DNA from: Anaerolineales bacterium
GTDB lineage: Bacteria > Chloroflexota > Anaerolineae > 4572-78 > J111
Length of the DNA stretch: 64,000 nucleotides
Reading direction: 5' to 3'
Assembly (NCBI GenBank): GCA_015075185.1
Contig: JABTUW010000001.1
Coordinates: forward strand, 806,001-870,000
Shown: positions 28,001 to 43,000 of the stretch, piece after piece
How positions within the stretch are numbered: the first letter of the stretch is position 1
Layout: every line of letters starts with the position of its first letter
Position numbers and translations under genes: made by a program
Notes under the pieces: model-generated
Told to the model about the DNA's origin: nothing
Seen by the model: only the letters and a program-made list of their open reading frames with translations
The model's database searches: none

Positions 28001-31000
28001 AGGTTGCTTAATTGAGGGGATCTTTGCGGATATGGAAGACACAAGCTTCATCGCCGGCAGCGCGGCATTTTACTTCTTCGACGGCAAAGCTTTTACCGTC
28101 GCTCAGCCAGCGCAGACCGTCCTCGATAACGCCGACGGCATTGTAGCAGATAGGCCGGTCGCTGCTGCGGCCCCAACAGCCTGGACACCGGTGAATCGTG
28201 TAGATAAAGTGGTTGTCAGCCTCAGACACATCGGCAATTACATCGCTGAATTTGGAAAAGGTTTCGGCCAACGCCTTCAGCCCGACTTTCAACTTGGCCC
28301 GCAGGGGAATAGCTTTGAAGGAGAGTTCGCTCACGCCAATAACTGCGCCAAACTCGGCCAGCCCGCCGGAAAAAGAGGCGCGGCCGGCATGCAACGCCAA
28401 ACCTCGTTCGCCTCGCAAGCCATACATCTTTTCCAGGGCGGCGCCGATCCCGGCGTAGTAGGCAAAATCAAACGCTTTGGCAAAATTATTGGGAGGAGGG
28501 TATAACTCAGGCGGCACGCCGGCCAGGTCATAAACTTTCTGCATCGCTTCGGAGCCAATCGTCTCTTCGATGGAAAGTACGTAAATCCGGGCCATTTTGT
28601 TGGGGTAATAAAAGCCGCTCAGTTCCAGAGCCATCCTGACTATCCAGATGATAAATAACGGCTAACTTTGACAGGCATTGTACCACTTATTTTTATGACA
28701 ATCAATAGCGACCTAGTTCGATTTTATGGCAAGCGTATCGTTTCCAGAGGCACAGCTTGATTGGCAAAGGTATACCCATTCGGTGCGATGGCGCGCAGCC
28801 GGTCGCCAAAATCATTGTACAGGCCGGCGATCAGGCTGTATTCGCCGGGGGGCAGGTCAGGCGGCAACTCGATCCGGTGAGCATCGGCGCGGACGGTCCC
28901 CACCGGCCAGCCGTTGGTCGGGTCCGCCCCGTTGGCCGGAACGCCGTCATGCCCGGCGACCCGCTGCCCCTGCCCGTCGAGCAACTGGGTAAAGACCTTG
29001 TAATCCTGACTCTGGCTGTTCAGTGCCCGCCAGTAGAGGGTGACGTTGACCGCGCCGGCCTCGACCTCGACCTCATGGGTCAGCAGCTCGATGCCACTGC
29101 TGAAGCGGGCCGGGGCAATAAACGGCGGGATATTGGCCTGAAAGCCGTACAGCGAGGCCATGCCCAGCCCTTCAAAATCAAAGGTAGCCAGGGCCTGGCC
29201 GCGCCCGGAGACGGCATTGCTCAGAACGCGCTCCTGGGGGCCGGTCGGCAGCACCCAGATGGTATCCAGCCCTTGCAGCAAATCCACCACGCGGGGCGCA
29301 CCGGGGTATTTTTTGGCCGCGCCGTCGGTCAACTGCAGATCAAAGTCATTGTGCAGGTAGGGGTAAAGCTGGCGGTAGGCCGCCTGGTCGCTCAGCAGCA
29401 GGCGGGGTTTGCCCAGCGGGCCGGGCTGGATATTTTCGATGTTTCTTGTCTGCACCTTGATAAAATTGACAAAGGCCGCGATGGGGCTGCCGGCCAGCCG
29501 TTCCGCTTGATAGCTCCGCAGCAGGAACGGAATGAGGATGACCAGCGCCAGCAGGGCCAGTCCGCCCAAATATTGGGGAACTGTGGCTTGAAGGGTGGTC
29601 AGGCCGGGCCAGCGCTGCTCCAGCGGCCAGATGGCGGCGGCAAATTCCAGCGCCACCAGGAGGGTCACAACAAAACGGGCCATGACAATAAAGGTCAGCA
29701 GCCAACTTGCCTGGGGTAAGAGGACAAAATAGACCGGCTGCTCCAGCACGTTCAGGCCGGTCAGAATGAGGGCGTAGGTTAGCCCCCGGCTGTCGGGGAA
29801 GAGCAGCACGATGAAGGGCAGCAGGTACACCAGGAATTGGGGGCTGTAGCCCTTGGTATAAAGCAGGAAAATGGCGACGGTCAGCCCGGCGAAGGCCAGC
29901 AGCGGGCGCGGGCGGCTGGTGTCGGCGGGGCGAGTGAAGAGGTAAGCATAGACGCCGGCAAAGCCCAGGGTAATCAGCCACCAGGGCAGCCTGCCCTCGT
30001 GAATGGCAAAACTCTCGCCCGCTTCATTCATCTCGGCCAGCGTTTTCAGCCGGTCGCCGCCAACCTGGCCAAAGCCATAATACCCTTCGGCCACCGCCCA
30101 GACGGTTTCCCAGGAGGAACGGCCGAGTATGGATTGGGCCGAGGCCCGGACCCACTGCGGGCCGCGAATCAAAAAAGGCGCCAGCAGCACGGCGACGGTC
30201 AGGCCAAATACGACTATATACAGGCCGACTTCAACCCGCGCTTCGGACTCTTTTTCCCGGTACTGATGCCACAAGTACCGCAGGGCCACCGGCAGAATCA
30301 GGATGGGGATAATCTTGACCATAAAGCCAACGCCGACGCTGACCGCCGAGAGCAAGCGCCGCTCCTGCAGCAGCAGGTCCAGGGCCAGCAGCATAAAAAA
30401 CAGGACCAGGCCATCAAAAAAGCCGAGCATGGCGTAGACCGGCGGAAACAGTCCCACGTACAGCCACAGCACCCGACTGACCGTATCGTGGGCGACAAAG
30501 AGCCGCCGGGCCAGGCGGTAGATCAGGACGAAGTTACCGACTTCAAAGAGGACAAAGATGCCGCCCAAAATCAGGATGAACCACAGGCGCGGGTCGTCGC
30601 TCCAGGGCGCTAAAAGCAGCGACAGGCGGTACGCGCCGACGGCCAACCAGGGCACCAGCGGCGGCCATTCCAGCCAGAAATTCAAAAAGGGATATAAACC
30701 GTAATCCGACAACCCGGCAATGCCAAAGTAGGTGTCAAAATCCGACCAGTCCCGCAGGTAGCCGCCGGGCCGCAGCAAAAACAGGGTCAACAGCCGGAAA
30801 GAAACAAAGAGGGTCAGCAGCATCCAGAATTCAGTCGTCTTGGCTACGGCGGGGGCAAAACCGGGCCACGAAACCGCTTCGGGCGAAGGGCTGAGGCGGG
30901 GGGTGGGTTTGGTGGCGGTATCGCGCTGCTTGAATCGGATGACTTTCTGCGGGCCGGACAGGCCTGGTTCGGGCAGTTCATCCAGATCCACTTCGGTGCG

Positions 31001-34000
31001 CACGCCAGCCTGGGCTGCCTGAATCAGCGCCCCCTGGATGTCGTCCACCGGACCGGGCTGGGGACCTTCGTCCAGTTCGGGCAGGGGTTCGGGCAGGTCG
31101 TCGAAATCTACCTCCTCCTTCATCCCATCCCGTTCAAGGGGAGGAGATGGGGGGGGTAACTCATCAAAATCCAGTTCCGTTGCCGCGCCCTCCTGAGCCG
31201 CTTCGACCAGGGCATCCTGGATGTCGTCTACCGGCTCGGGGGGCGGGCCTTCGTCCAGTTCGGGCAGGGGTTCGGGCAGGTCGTCAAAATCTACCTCTCC
31301 CTTGCCCCCCCCTTGAAGGGGGGGGGGGGCTGAAGCGGACAGAGCCGCTTGAATATCATCCCTTTCCTCACGAGAGGGAGTTTTGCTTTGTTCCTGGCTC
31401 ATCGCATCCTTCCCGTCCATAATTTTAAGCGCAAGGCCAACAGCGCCCGGCTGTACTGGATCAAGATGGACAGAAACTGGGTTTTGCTGTGACCGTGCAT
31501 GCGCAGCCGGTAAAAAACCGGGATTTCCAGCATGTTGTAGCCGCGCTTGTGGGCGACCATCAGAAGCCGGATAAAATAGTCGCCGTAGCCGTAATAAATT
31601 TGGTCCAAATCCAGCGCCTCCAGCTTGTGGCGATGAATGGAGAAGAAGCCGCTCAGGTTGTCGTGGACGGGCGTACCAAAGAGGAGACGGATGGCGTAAT
31701 TATAAACCAGGCTGGAAAATTGTCGAAACCGGTCCTCCATCCCGCCGGCCATAACAAAACGCGAGCCGATGATGATGTCGTAATGGTCCAGAAATTTGAT
31801 CATCTGCGGCAAAATCTGGGGGTCGTGGTTGAAGTCGGTATCCATCGAGACGACCACCTCGCCGTCGGAGTGGTCAATCCCGTAGCGGATGGCCGTGGCC
31901 AGGCCGCGCTCTTCGGTACGGACAAAGAGCTTGACCCGGCCGTCGCCGCCGAAGTTCTGGCGCACGGCCTCGGCGGTGCCGTCGGGGCTGTTGTCGTCCA
32001 CCACGACCACTTCGTACACCAGAGCGCACGGTTCCAGCGCGGCAAAAATGGCCCCGATCAGCTCGACGATGTTATCTTTTTCTTTGTAGGTGGGTAGAAT
32101 GATAGATGCTTTCATAAAAAGGGAGTAGGGAGCAGAAAGTAGGAAGTAGGGGGATGTTTCCTTACTCCTTACTCCCTACTCCCTTACATATACTTCCACA
32201 ACTCAAAAATCGTGCCATACTTCCCGCCCTGCTGGCGAAAGCGGCGCTGGTCGGCGGGCTGGGGCCAGGTGTGATAGCTGGCCTGGTTATCATCCTGGGA
32301 CAGGCGGGGCGGGCTGCCGGCGGCAACCAGGTTAACCGCTTTGACCAGCATCTCCGCGCCGACGACGGAACTCTTGTAGGAGAGGGAGAGGATGGTATCG
32401 GCGGGGATGACGGCGATTTTTTCTTGCAGCAGCACCTGGCCGGTATCGAATTTTTCATCCACCCAGTGGACGGTCACGCCGGTTTCCTTTTCTCTATTGG
32501 CGATAACCCAGAAGTAGGGAAACAGCCCGCGGTGGCGGGGCAGCAGGGCCGGGTGGATGTTGAGCACGCCGCAGCGGGGCAGGTCAATCAAGGGCTTTTT
32601 GATGAGCTGGTTGAGGTAGATGGAGATAACCAGGTCGGGCTGCCAGGCTTGAATCTGATCGAAGGTTTCCTTCTGGTTGATGTCGGCCGAGCCGACGACC
32701 GGCACGGGGTACAAGCGGCGCATGTCGCGCAGCGAGTTAATTTTGGGCGTCCTGCCCATCAGCCGGAAGGCAATCGCCGTCGCCCGGCTCTGGAACAGTT
32801 CCAGCGCTTTGCGCCCCACAAAACGAAGACCGCTACGCCGCAGCAAGTAAAGCAAGCCTGCTGGCAGACTTTTACCGTAGATCAAACAGTCGGAACGAAC
32901 AATGCCGACCACCTGCCCCGGAAATTCCTTGAGCAGCCGCTCGGTCATCAGGTTGGAAAAAAGACTCTCGTAGGTCAGAATGACGATGCGCATCTTCTCA
33001 TTTTGGATTTGCGATTTACGATTTTGGATTGTTTGTGTTGCGCTCATCCAAAATCTAAAATCCACGCCCCGGTGGGCAGTCTAAAATCTAAAATTGGTTA
33101 TAGCATCACATACGTAATCAACCTGCTCCGCTGTGAGCGTTGCGCCGGAGGGCAGGTTCAAGCCTCGTCGTGAAAGCTCCTCAGCAATGGGCAGGGCTTG
33201 GCCGGTCTGGTACATGGGCAGGGTGTGAACGGGGTAGAAAAAGGGGCGGGTCTCGATGCCGTGCTCGCGCAGGTGGCGGCGCAGCTCGTCGCGAGTCAGG
33301 CCGAACTCATCTTCGACAATGACCGAGTACATCCAGAAGACATTTTCGGCCCAGGGCATCTGGGGCGGCAGAGTCAGGCCGGGAATCTCGGCCAGGCGGC
33401 GCTGGTAGTGGGCGGCGTTGCGGCAGCGAATGGCAAGCATTTCCTCGATCCGCTCCAGTTGGGCCAGGCCGATCGCCGCCTGGATGTTGGTCATGCGGTA
33501 GTTGAAAGCTACTTCCGGGTGAAAGTAGGGATTCTCAGGGTAGCGGCCCTGGTTTTCCAGGAAAAAAGCCCGCTCGGCCCAGGCCGGGTTGTTGGTGACG
33601 ATGATCCCGCCCTCACCGGTAGTGATGATTTTATTGCCGTAAAAGCTGAAAATAGCCGCATCGCCCAGCCCACCGACCCGCCGGCCTTTATAGCGCGCGC
33701 CGTGGGCTTCGGCGGCGTCTTCCAGCAGCCAGAGGCCATGCCTGTCGGCGATGGCCCGCAGCGGGTCCATATCCGCAGGGTGACCGTAGAGATGCACGGC
33801 GATGATGGCTTTGGTAGCCGGGGTAATGGCGGCCTCGACAGCCGCGGGATCAATGTTCCAGGTCTCGCGCTCGGAGTCGACAAACACGGGCGTGGCCCCG
33901 GTGTAGCGGATGGCATTGGCCGTGGCGACATAAGTCAGGCTGGGCATGATGATTTCGTCGCCGGGGCCGAGGTTAAGGGTCGCCGCCAGCAGGTGCAGCG

Positions 34001-37000
34001 CCACCGTACCATTGAAGGCAGCGATACCGTATTGGGTGTCGCAATACGCGGCAAAGCGACTTTCAAAATCGCGCACATATTTGCCCAGCGACGACACCCA
34101 GCCGCTTTTAACGCAGTCGGTCACATAGGCCAGTTCTTTATCCCCCAGCAGCGGCTCGGCTACAGGGATAAAGGGGGACTTTTCAAGAGACATTCGCCTT
34201 ACTCATCCACTTTGAATGAAATCCAGGGAACTGAAGGAACTCAAAACCCTATGAGTTCTTTTCTTCCTTACAAACAAAAGGGAGACGTTGGGCAGCGTCT
34301 CCCCACCTTTGCAAAATAGGGCCAAATCATAACCCTATCAAGAGCAAAAGTCAAAGTTATCAATTACATTGACAATAGCCGCCTTACCAGCAGACCCATC
34401 CCCAGCAATAAGCCGCCTGTAATTACCAAAATACCAGCAAGTGGCAGCGCAGATGGAGAGGCTCCGCCAGCTTGGGGCAGTTGAGGCGGTGCAGCCGCAT
34501 TTGGGGCTGGCGCTTCCGTATTCTGAGCTGGCGCAGCCGCCGTTGGCTCTGGCGCGGGTTGAGCCGCAGCCAGCTTGGCCTGGGCTTCGTCGGTCAAAAT
34601 AGAGCTGAAAGATTTGATTTTGCCGGCCTGTACGACCGCTTCGGCATTGGCGGCCAGCGGTTCGTTGCTTAGAGTGGCAATATCCTTACGAAAGAAGTTG
34701 CTTTGCCAGGTTACTCTATCGCCGCTTACCTGGCGATTTACTGGCTCGACCCGCGAATTTTGCGCAACCACTCGCTCCAGCCAGGTCCGGATCTGCTCCT
34801 TACCCACAAGCTGGCCCTGCTGGGTGGTGAGGATCGCATCGTCGGCAAACAGGGCCAAAGCACCCTCCACATTCCCTTCATTCAGCGCCAAATCATACGC
34901 TTCCATCACTTGCAGGGGGTCCGGCTCCTGGGCCAGCGCCGCTCCAACCGACACCAACAACAGCAACCCCATCATAACGATTGCCAGCATAAACCTACTC
35001 ATGTTAACCCCCTTCATTCAATAGAGAATAGAATTGTAGCCTCACTTCTCATTCTATCATATTGCCGCGCTGCGAACAACCAATGAAACGCCGGAGCATT
35101 TCATTTTGGGAGGCAGGTTAGAAACATGAACCCCATGAAAGTGAAAAATACACGAAAACGGTTTCTTTTCAGCACCTCCTCTAATTTTTCGTGCCGGTTT
35201 ATCAATTTCGCCCTTTCGTGGTTCAGGTTTTCTAGTAACAAGCGCAAATTAAGAAACCGTAATCTCCCTGCAACCCCGTTGAAATCTGGCTCAGTTAAAC
35301 TGGCCAGTATTAACCTTTGCTGACCCCTTGGTGTTACCTCTTCTGAAATTAAACTGGAGTGCAAACCTCGGTTTGCCAAAAAGCCAAAGCAAGCTTTGGA
35401 CTCCATTTTCATTATCGGTGGTATGCGTTAGCTCGTGACGACTCCTGTAACTTTAACGGAAGAGGACACCGGCATCGGCATTCCCCCCGGCGACGTACCT
35501 CACCTGTTCAGCCGGTTCCATCGCGGGCGTAACGCCGCCGCCTACCCTGGCAGCGGCCTGGGCCTGGCCATCGTCAAGGCCATTGTCGAGGGGCACGGCG
35601 GGCAGGTCATGGTGGAGCACCAGCGGCAGGGGGCGTGTTTCCGGCTGCGGCTGCCGCTGGCGTAAGAAATACCCCCAATTTTGGGGGATTTCAAGCTCTT
35701 TATTTTATGGTATAATGTCCTGGCAAATGGGATGGACGTCCAACAGGGCAGCCCCTGACCGTCAAGGTTAGGGGCTGTTTTCTTTGGCCGAGCCTCTCTT
35801 CGCGGGATTGTTTAGGAGGACAAAATGTGATAGACTATACGCTGTGCTCGTGAGGAAGTTTCGATCCTAAAGTTTAGGGTCGAAGGTTCCGACTAAAAAT
35901 CAGCGCCGAAGCTTGGGGTCTACCAAGGCGATAGTGCCAGATAACTACAAATTTGAAGCAGTGAGACAATGCCTCTCCTCCCTCAAAACAAACCGTCCCT
36001 AAAGATTCCCTTACGAGTTATGCTGATTGCGCCGTTTGTCGCGCTGGTGGTGCTGGCGGTGGCGCTGGCGGGCTATCTCTCGTTTCGAAACGGGCAACAA
36101 GCGGTGAATGATGTGGCGCATCAATTACAGGGCGAACTAAGCGCCCGGATTGAGGAACACCTGGTTACTTTTCTGGATACACCACACCAAATCAATCAGG
36201 TCAACGCCAACGTTCTGCGCCAGGATTTGCTTAAGGCCAATGACATCAACGCTCTGGAACGCCACTTTTGGGAGCAAATTCAAATTTTCAATTCGGTGAC
36301 CAGCATCTATTTTGGCAACACAGCAGGAGGACTGGTAAACGCCGGGCGTGAAGGAGCCGCAGGCTCTTTGTATGTTATTGTCACCGATGGGTTTGTGAGC
36401 GGCCCGTTCAGGAAATACGCCACGGATAGCCAGGGAAATCAAGCCGAGCTGCTGGCAACTGTCCCTGATTTTGATGCACGGACGCGTCCCTGGTATACCG
36501 GTGCTGTCAAAAAAGGTGATGCGACCTGGAGTGATGTCTATATCCTGTTCACGGGGCAAGATATGGCCATCGCGGCCAGCCGCCCAGTGTACGATGAACG
36601 GCAAAATTTGCTGGGAGTGGTTTCGGTTGACCTTTTTTTGTCGCACCTGAGCAACTTTTTGCAGAGCCTGGAGATTGGTAAAACGGGCCAGGCTTTTATT
36701 ATTGAGCGCTCTGGCTTATTGGTTGCCTCCTCGGCCTCTGAAAAACCGTTCACCCAGGTGGAGGGGGACCCAGCGCAACGCCGGCTTTACGCCGCCGAAA
36801 GCAGCAGCCTCCTCATTGGTGAGGCGGCAGAGTCGCTACGCAAGCAGTTCGGCGATTATGACCCCATCGCCGGGACGCAGCAGTTGGAATTTACGATTGA
36901 AGGGCAACGCCATTTTCTGCAAGTGTCGCCGGTTAAAAATGAATACGGTCTTGATTGGCTCATTGTGGTTGTCATCCCCGAAGCGGATTTTATGGCGCAA

Positions 37001-40000
37001 ATCAACGCCAATAATCGCACCACCGCTTTCCTGGTTGTCGCCGCTTTGGCTGCCGCCGTTATCGCCGGCATTATTGCCGCCCAGAGAATAACCCGGCCAA
37101 TTATCCAGCTTAATGCTTCGGCCCAGGCTCTGACTCAAGGCAAGTGGATGCAGCCTGTGGATGACGATGCTTGGATTGGCGAAATAAGCGAGTTAACATA
37201 TTCATTTAATAAAATGGCCGGACAGTTGCAGCAAATGTTGGAAAGCCTAACCGCTGAAATTGCCGAACGCAAACAGACGGAAAAAGCCTTGCGGGCAAGC
37301 GAAGAACGGCTGGAACTGGTCTTGAAAGGGGCCGAGTTGGGCACGTGGGACTGGAACGTGCCGACCGGCGATGTTGTCTTTAATGAGCGCTGGGCCGAGA
37401 TGCTGGGCTATAGCCTAGCTGAAATTGAGCCGAAGGTGAGCAGTTGGGAAAAACTGCTGCATCCGGACGAAGTTGCGGCACTGATGGCGGCTTTAGCCGA
37501 CCATTTGGAAGGGCGCACCCCCCTCTATCAGACAGAGCATCGCCTCCGCGCCAAGTCCGGTGAGTGGAAGTGGATTTTAGACACCGGCAAGGTTTTTGTG
37601 CGCGATGAACAGGGCCGTCCGGTTCGCGCTGTAGGTATACACCAGGATATCACCGAACGCAAGCAGGCGGAAGAGGCCCTGCGTGCGAGTGAACAGCGTT
37701 TTCAGCGGCTGGCGCAAAATGCCCAAGACATTATTTACCGCTATCGTTTTCTGCCTGAGCGCGGTTTTGAATACGTTAGCCCGGCGGCGACCACAATCAC
37801 CGGCTACACGCCCGAAGAGCATTACGCCGATCCCGATCTGGGCTTCAAACTGGTTCATCCCGACGACCGTCCCCTGCTCGGAGCCGCCACTCAGGGCGGG
37901 TCCAATTACGACAGCCCGCTTGTTCTGCGCTGGGTGCGTAAGGACGGCGCCGTCATCTGGACGGAACAGCGCAATGTCCTTATCTATGACCAAGTGGGAA
38001 ATCTGGTTGAGCTTGAGGGCGTTGCCCGTGACATCACTAAACGCAAGCAGGCAGAGGAAGCGCTGCGGGAGAGCAATCAGCGGCTGCAAGAAGCATTGGC
38101 GGAACTTAAACACACCCAGGAAAAAATGGTGCAGCAGGAGCGATTGGCGGCGGTAGGGCAACTGGCCGCGGGTATTGCCCATGATTTCAACAATATTCTA
38201 ACCAGCATGCTGGGTTACGCCGAATTGCTGCGCATGTCTCTGGATACACCAGAAGCAGTGCGGGCAGACCTGGATAAAATCGTCGCCTCAGGCCAACGGG
38301 CAACGTACCTGGTCCGCCAGATTCTAGATTTCAGCCATAAATCCATCCGCCGGCCGAGACAACTTGACCTGGGTCCTTTCATCAAAGAAATCGTTAAATT
38401 TTTGGAAGAGACTATCCCGGAAACAATTCGGCTCAGCCTGGAGATTGAACCCGGCGACTATCTGATTGAAGCCGATCCAACTCAAATACAACAAATGCTC
38501 ACCAATCTGGTGCTCAACGCCAGAGACGCCATGCCGGTTGAGGGAGACCTACGGGTTACTTTATCAAGGGTTGAAGCGCAAGGCGAAGCAATGTGTGTAG
38601 CATGCCATCAGGCTGTTGAGGGTGACTGGATCTGCCTCATGGTCGCGGATACCGGCAGCGGCATTCCGCGGGAGATATTACCCCGTATTTTTGAGCCATT
38701 CTTTACCACCAAGGAAGTCGGTCAGGGGTCAGGGTTAGGCTTATCACAGGTGTTAGGAATTATCAAACAACACGACGGACATATTGCGCTAAACAGCCAG
38801 GCCGGCCAGGGGACAACCGTTACCAGTTATCTACCCCCTTTAACGCTGAGGCAGAATAAGATGCCCCTGAGTGAATCCGTCCCTGAATTTAGTGGGAGTA
38901 ACAATGTCAAAAAAACAACGTAGTGTCTACCGTCTACGACGTTAATGGGAGGAAGGTTATGGCTGATTATGACCTGGTGGTGATTGGGTCTGGACCGGCG
39001 GGGGAGAAAGGGGCAGTGCAAGCGGCTTATTTTGGCAAGCGGGTGGCCCTGGTGGAACGCGCGCCGCGCCTGGGTGGGTCGGCGCTCAACACCGGCACGA
39101 TTCCCTCCAAAACCCTGCGTGAAACGGCGCTCTATTTTTCCGGGCTGCGCCAGCGCGGCCTGTACGGGATTGACTATTCGCTCAAAGAAGGGCTGACCGT
39201 CCACGATTTTATGCACCGCGAGCAGGTGGTTGTCAGCCAGGAACGGCAGATCATCGAGCAAAACCTGGCCCGGCACAAGGTCGAAATCGTCTGGGGCAGC
39301 GGCAGTCTCGTTAACCCGCATACGGTGCGGGTGCAGACCCCCAGCGGTGAAACCCGCAATCTCAACACCGATTTTATTCTCATCGCCACCGGCTCGTCGC
39401 CCTTCCATCCCCCGGATGTGCCGTTTGACCAGGAGTTGATTTACGATTCGGACTCAATTTTGAATATGAAGTTTATCCCCAAGTGCATGGCCGTGGTTGG
39501 CGGCGGGGTGATCGGCTGTGAATACGCTTCGCTCTTCACGGCTCTGGGCGTTCAGGTCACGCTGGTCGAGTCGCGGGATCGTTTGCTCCCCGTCGTTGAC
39601 GACGAAATCGCCGCGCATCTGGAAACCCAGCTCAGCCAAATGGGCTTGCGCTTTATCTTCAAGGAGCGGGTGACTAAAACTGAGATCCGTGAAGGCCACG
39701 TCCATTTGCAGCTAAAGAGCGGCACCGAACTCGACTGTGACATCGCCATGTTTGCCGCCGGAAGGCAGAGCAATGTGGAAGGGCTGGACCTGGAGGCGCT
39801 CGGCGTGATTTTGGGCGAGCGCGGACTGATTCGGGTTAACGAGCATTACCAGACCAATATTCCGAACATCTACGCCGCCGGCGATGTGATTGGCTTCCCG
39901 GCCCTGGCCTCCACTTCGATGGAACAGGCCCGCGTCGCCATGGTCCATGCCTTCAATTTGCACTACAAAGAACGGGTCTCACCGGTGCTGCCTTACGCCA

Positions 40001-43000
40001 TCTACACCATCCCCGAAATCTCGATGGTCGGTTTAAGCGAAGATGAGTGCATCGCCAAGCAGATTCCCTACCTGGTCGGGCGGGCTTATTACGCCAATAA
40101 CCCGCGCGGGCAAATCATCGGCGAAGTGCATGGCATGGTCAAGCTGATCTTTTCGCCGGGCGATAAGAAGCTGCTGGGGGTCCATCACATCGGCGAGATG
40201 TCGGCGGAACTGGTGCATATCGGCGCGCACGCCCTGGCCAGCGGCCAGACCATTGACGCCTTCATTATGGCCGTTTACAATTATCCTACTCTGTCCGACT
40301 CCTACAAATACGCGGCCTATGATGGGCTGGGTCAATGGGATCAGTGGCAGGGCAGCCTCGCCGCAGCGGAGAAGGCTGATTAGGCCATGCCTCAGCTTGA
40401 TGTTCGCCCGATCACGGCGGCGGAAACGCGCTGGCTGCGCCATACCTTGCTCCGTCCTCATCAAGCGCCGGATACCCTGATCTACCCCGGCGATGATGCC
40501 CCCGACAGCCTGCACGTCGGCGCGTTTCTCAACGGGCAGTTGGTCGGGGTTGCCTCGGTCACCCATCACCCCTTTTCCGGCGCGCCTGATGAAGAGGGCT
40601 GGCAGTTACGGGGTGTCGCCACGCTGCCGGAGGTTCGGGGGCAGGGTTATGGAGCGGCCCTGGTGCTGGCTTGTCTTGAGCATGTTTCAGCCTGCGGTGG
40701 CACAATTCTGTGGTGTAATGGCCGCACCGCCGCCCGATCCTTTTATGAGGCGGCGGGGTTTCAGATTTGGGGTGAGGAATTTGAAACACCGTATACGGGA
40801 CCGCACTATGTTTTCTGGCGGGAGGTTGTGCCATAGGCACGCTGAATCGAGGCGTGACCCCGCGGATACCCGGCTGGATTAATCTCATGTTTGTCCTGGT
40901 CGCCCTGATCGGAGTGTGCAGCATAGGGATGGTTCTTGGCGCTCTGGTCGAGGCCGTGAATCCGCAAGCGCCGGAGGTGGTATTGGGGCCGCTGCTCTGC
41001 CCGGCAGGGACAGGGTTAGATCTCAAGTACAGCCGTTCTCTGGGTGGTGGGGTCAGAGAGACGCTGGTAAATTGTGTGGATACGAACGGCCAGGTCGTCG
41101 TTACCCGGAACGGTTATCTTTCATCGCTGTGGTACGGGTTGTTCGCCCTGCCCCTCCTGCCGCTGGTCTACCCGATTGTCGTCGGGTTACGCCGCCATAA
41201 TTTCCCTGTCCAAAGGCAGTCTGTTTCCCAGGGAAAGGGTTTCGCCGGCCAGACATTAGAGCGATTAACGGAATTGGAGGCGCTGCGCGAGCGCGGCCTG
41301 CTAACCGAGGACGAGTACCAGCGCAAGCGCAGCGAAATCCTGGCAGACCTGTAAAGCAGCCGCTTGACGAAGGGACTCAATAAGTGATTTCGGATGGAAT
41401 GCAAGTTCTCTTTGAACCAGAAACCTTAAGTCCCCATCTAAACTAACTTGATACGACACAGGAGGAGGCAGCACTATGGATAATTTGTTACAATCTGTTC
41501 AGGCCGTTCTATCTTCCACCCCGGCGCGGTGGTTGAGCTTGACCGAAGCGCTCCCGGCCGAGCTGCTCACCCGGCCTCCCGCGCCCGGTGAATGGTCGGC
41601 GCTGAATTGTTTGCAGCATCTGCTCGACGCGGAACGGCTGGTCTTTCCCGTGCGGGTCCAGTGTCTGCTGGCCGGGCAGGATTTTGCGGCTTTTGATCCC
41701 GATGCCCAGGGCACGGTCCAGGCCAGCAGCCAGACACCGGCCGCAGTGGCCGCCCAGTTTGCCGAAACGCGCGCCGCCAACCTGGCTCTGTTAAACCAGG
41801 TGACCCTGGCAGATTTCTCGCGCACCGCCCGCCACGCCGAGTTGGGTCTCGTCACCCTGGCCGAACTGCTGCATGAATGGGCCGGCCATGACTTGATGCA
41901 TACGGTTCAAGCTGAACAGGCGTTGATGCAGCCCTTCATTGCCGGCTGTGGTCCCTGGCGGCCCTACTTTATTGCCCACGAGATAGGTCAGAAGAAATAA
42001 GACCTTACGGCGTCACCTCTATCGTTCCAATCTCGACAAAATCGCCTGCGGGTTGGCCGGTTTGATCCAAAACCGGCAAACGCGAGCCGTTTGGGGCGGA
42101 GGGCAGGTACATGCCAAGACGCAGGGTGTAGTGGCCGGGGAACAGGTCAGGGGGTAAGGTCAGGTCCACCGGGTCGGCGATGATTTCGCCGGGCAGCCAA
42201 CTGGTGGTCGGCTCTTTGCCGCGCAGGCCCGGCCCCTTGTCCTGTTGGGCCACAATCTGGCCCTGCCCGTCCACCAGATGCAAAAAAACAAAGTAAAGCT
42301 GCTCCATTTCGCTCAACCCCTGCCAGTAAAAATCAAAGTGAACCAGGCAGGCTTGGGCCCTGGCCGCGCACTGCTGCCGGCTCCACTGAAGTCCAGACGG
42401 GTGGTTAGACTCCTTTGGGAGAGACGTGTTATAACCCAGCAACTTCACCTTGTTGTCCAAATTAGCACCAACAGGTTGTTGCACTTCAGGCGCTTCAAAA
42501 ACGCGTCCCTCTTTTTCCGTCACCTCCAACCAATTCAAATTGAGACTCTCTCCCATCGGCAGCAGCCACCAGCGCACTTTTAATTTGGAACCATCCGGGC
42601 GCAGCCAGCTCAAGCGGACCCGCACCGCCTGCGGGCCAACCGGGGCGCTGGCAGGCAAAACTAAATCCACCTGGTCCCGCACAAATTGGCCCGGCTGCCA
42701 ACTGGCGGTCGCCGTGCGCCCACCCACCGGCTGGTGTTCCACGCGCCTTAGAATGTTGCCGCTGGCATCCACCAATTCGGCCAGCAGGGTGTAATTGTCA
42801 GCCGGTTTGGTCTGCGCTTGCCATAATAACTTTACCCCAAACCCCTTGCCCTGGCCCACCCGGGTGACGGTATATTCATAATCAGTCAGTGCAATTTCGC
42901 CGTTGAAATCATAGCCTGGAGTAGGGTTGAGCGGCGCGGCATTGGGTTGAGTGCCGACGGGAGGCACGGTCAGTTCGACCGGGCCAAGATCGAGCAGGGT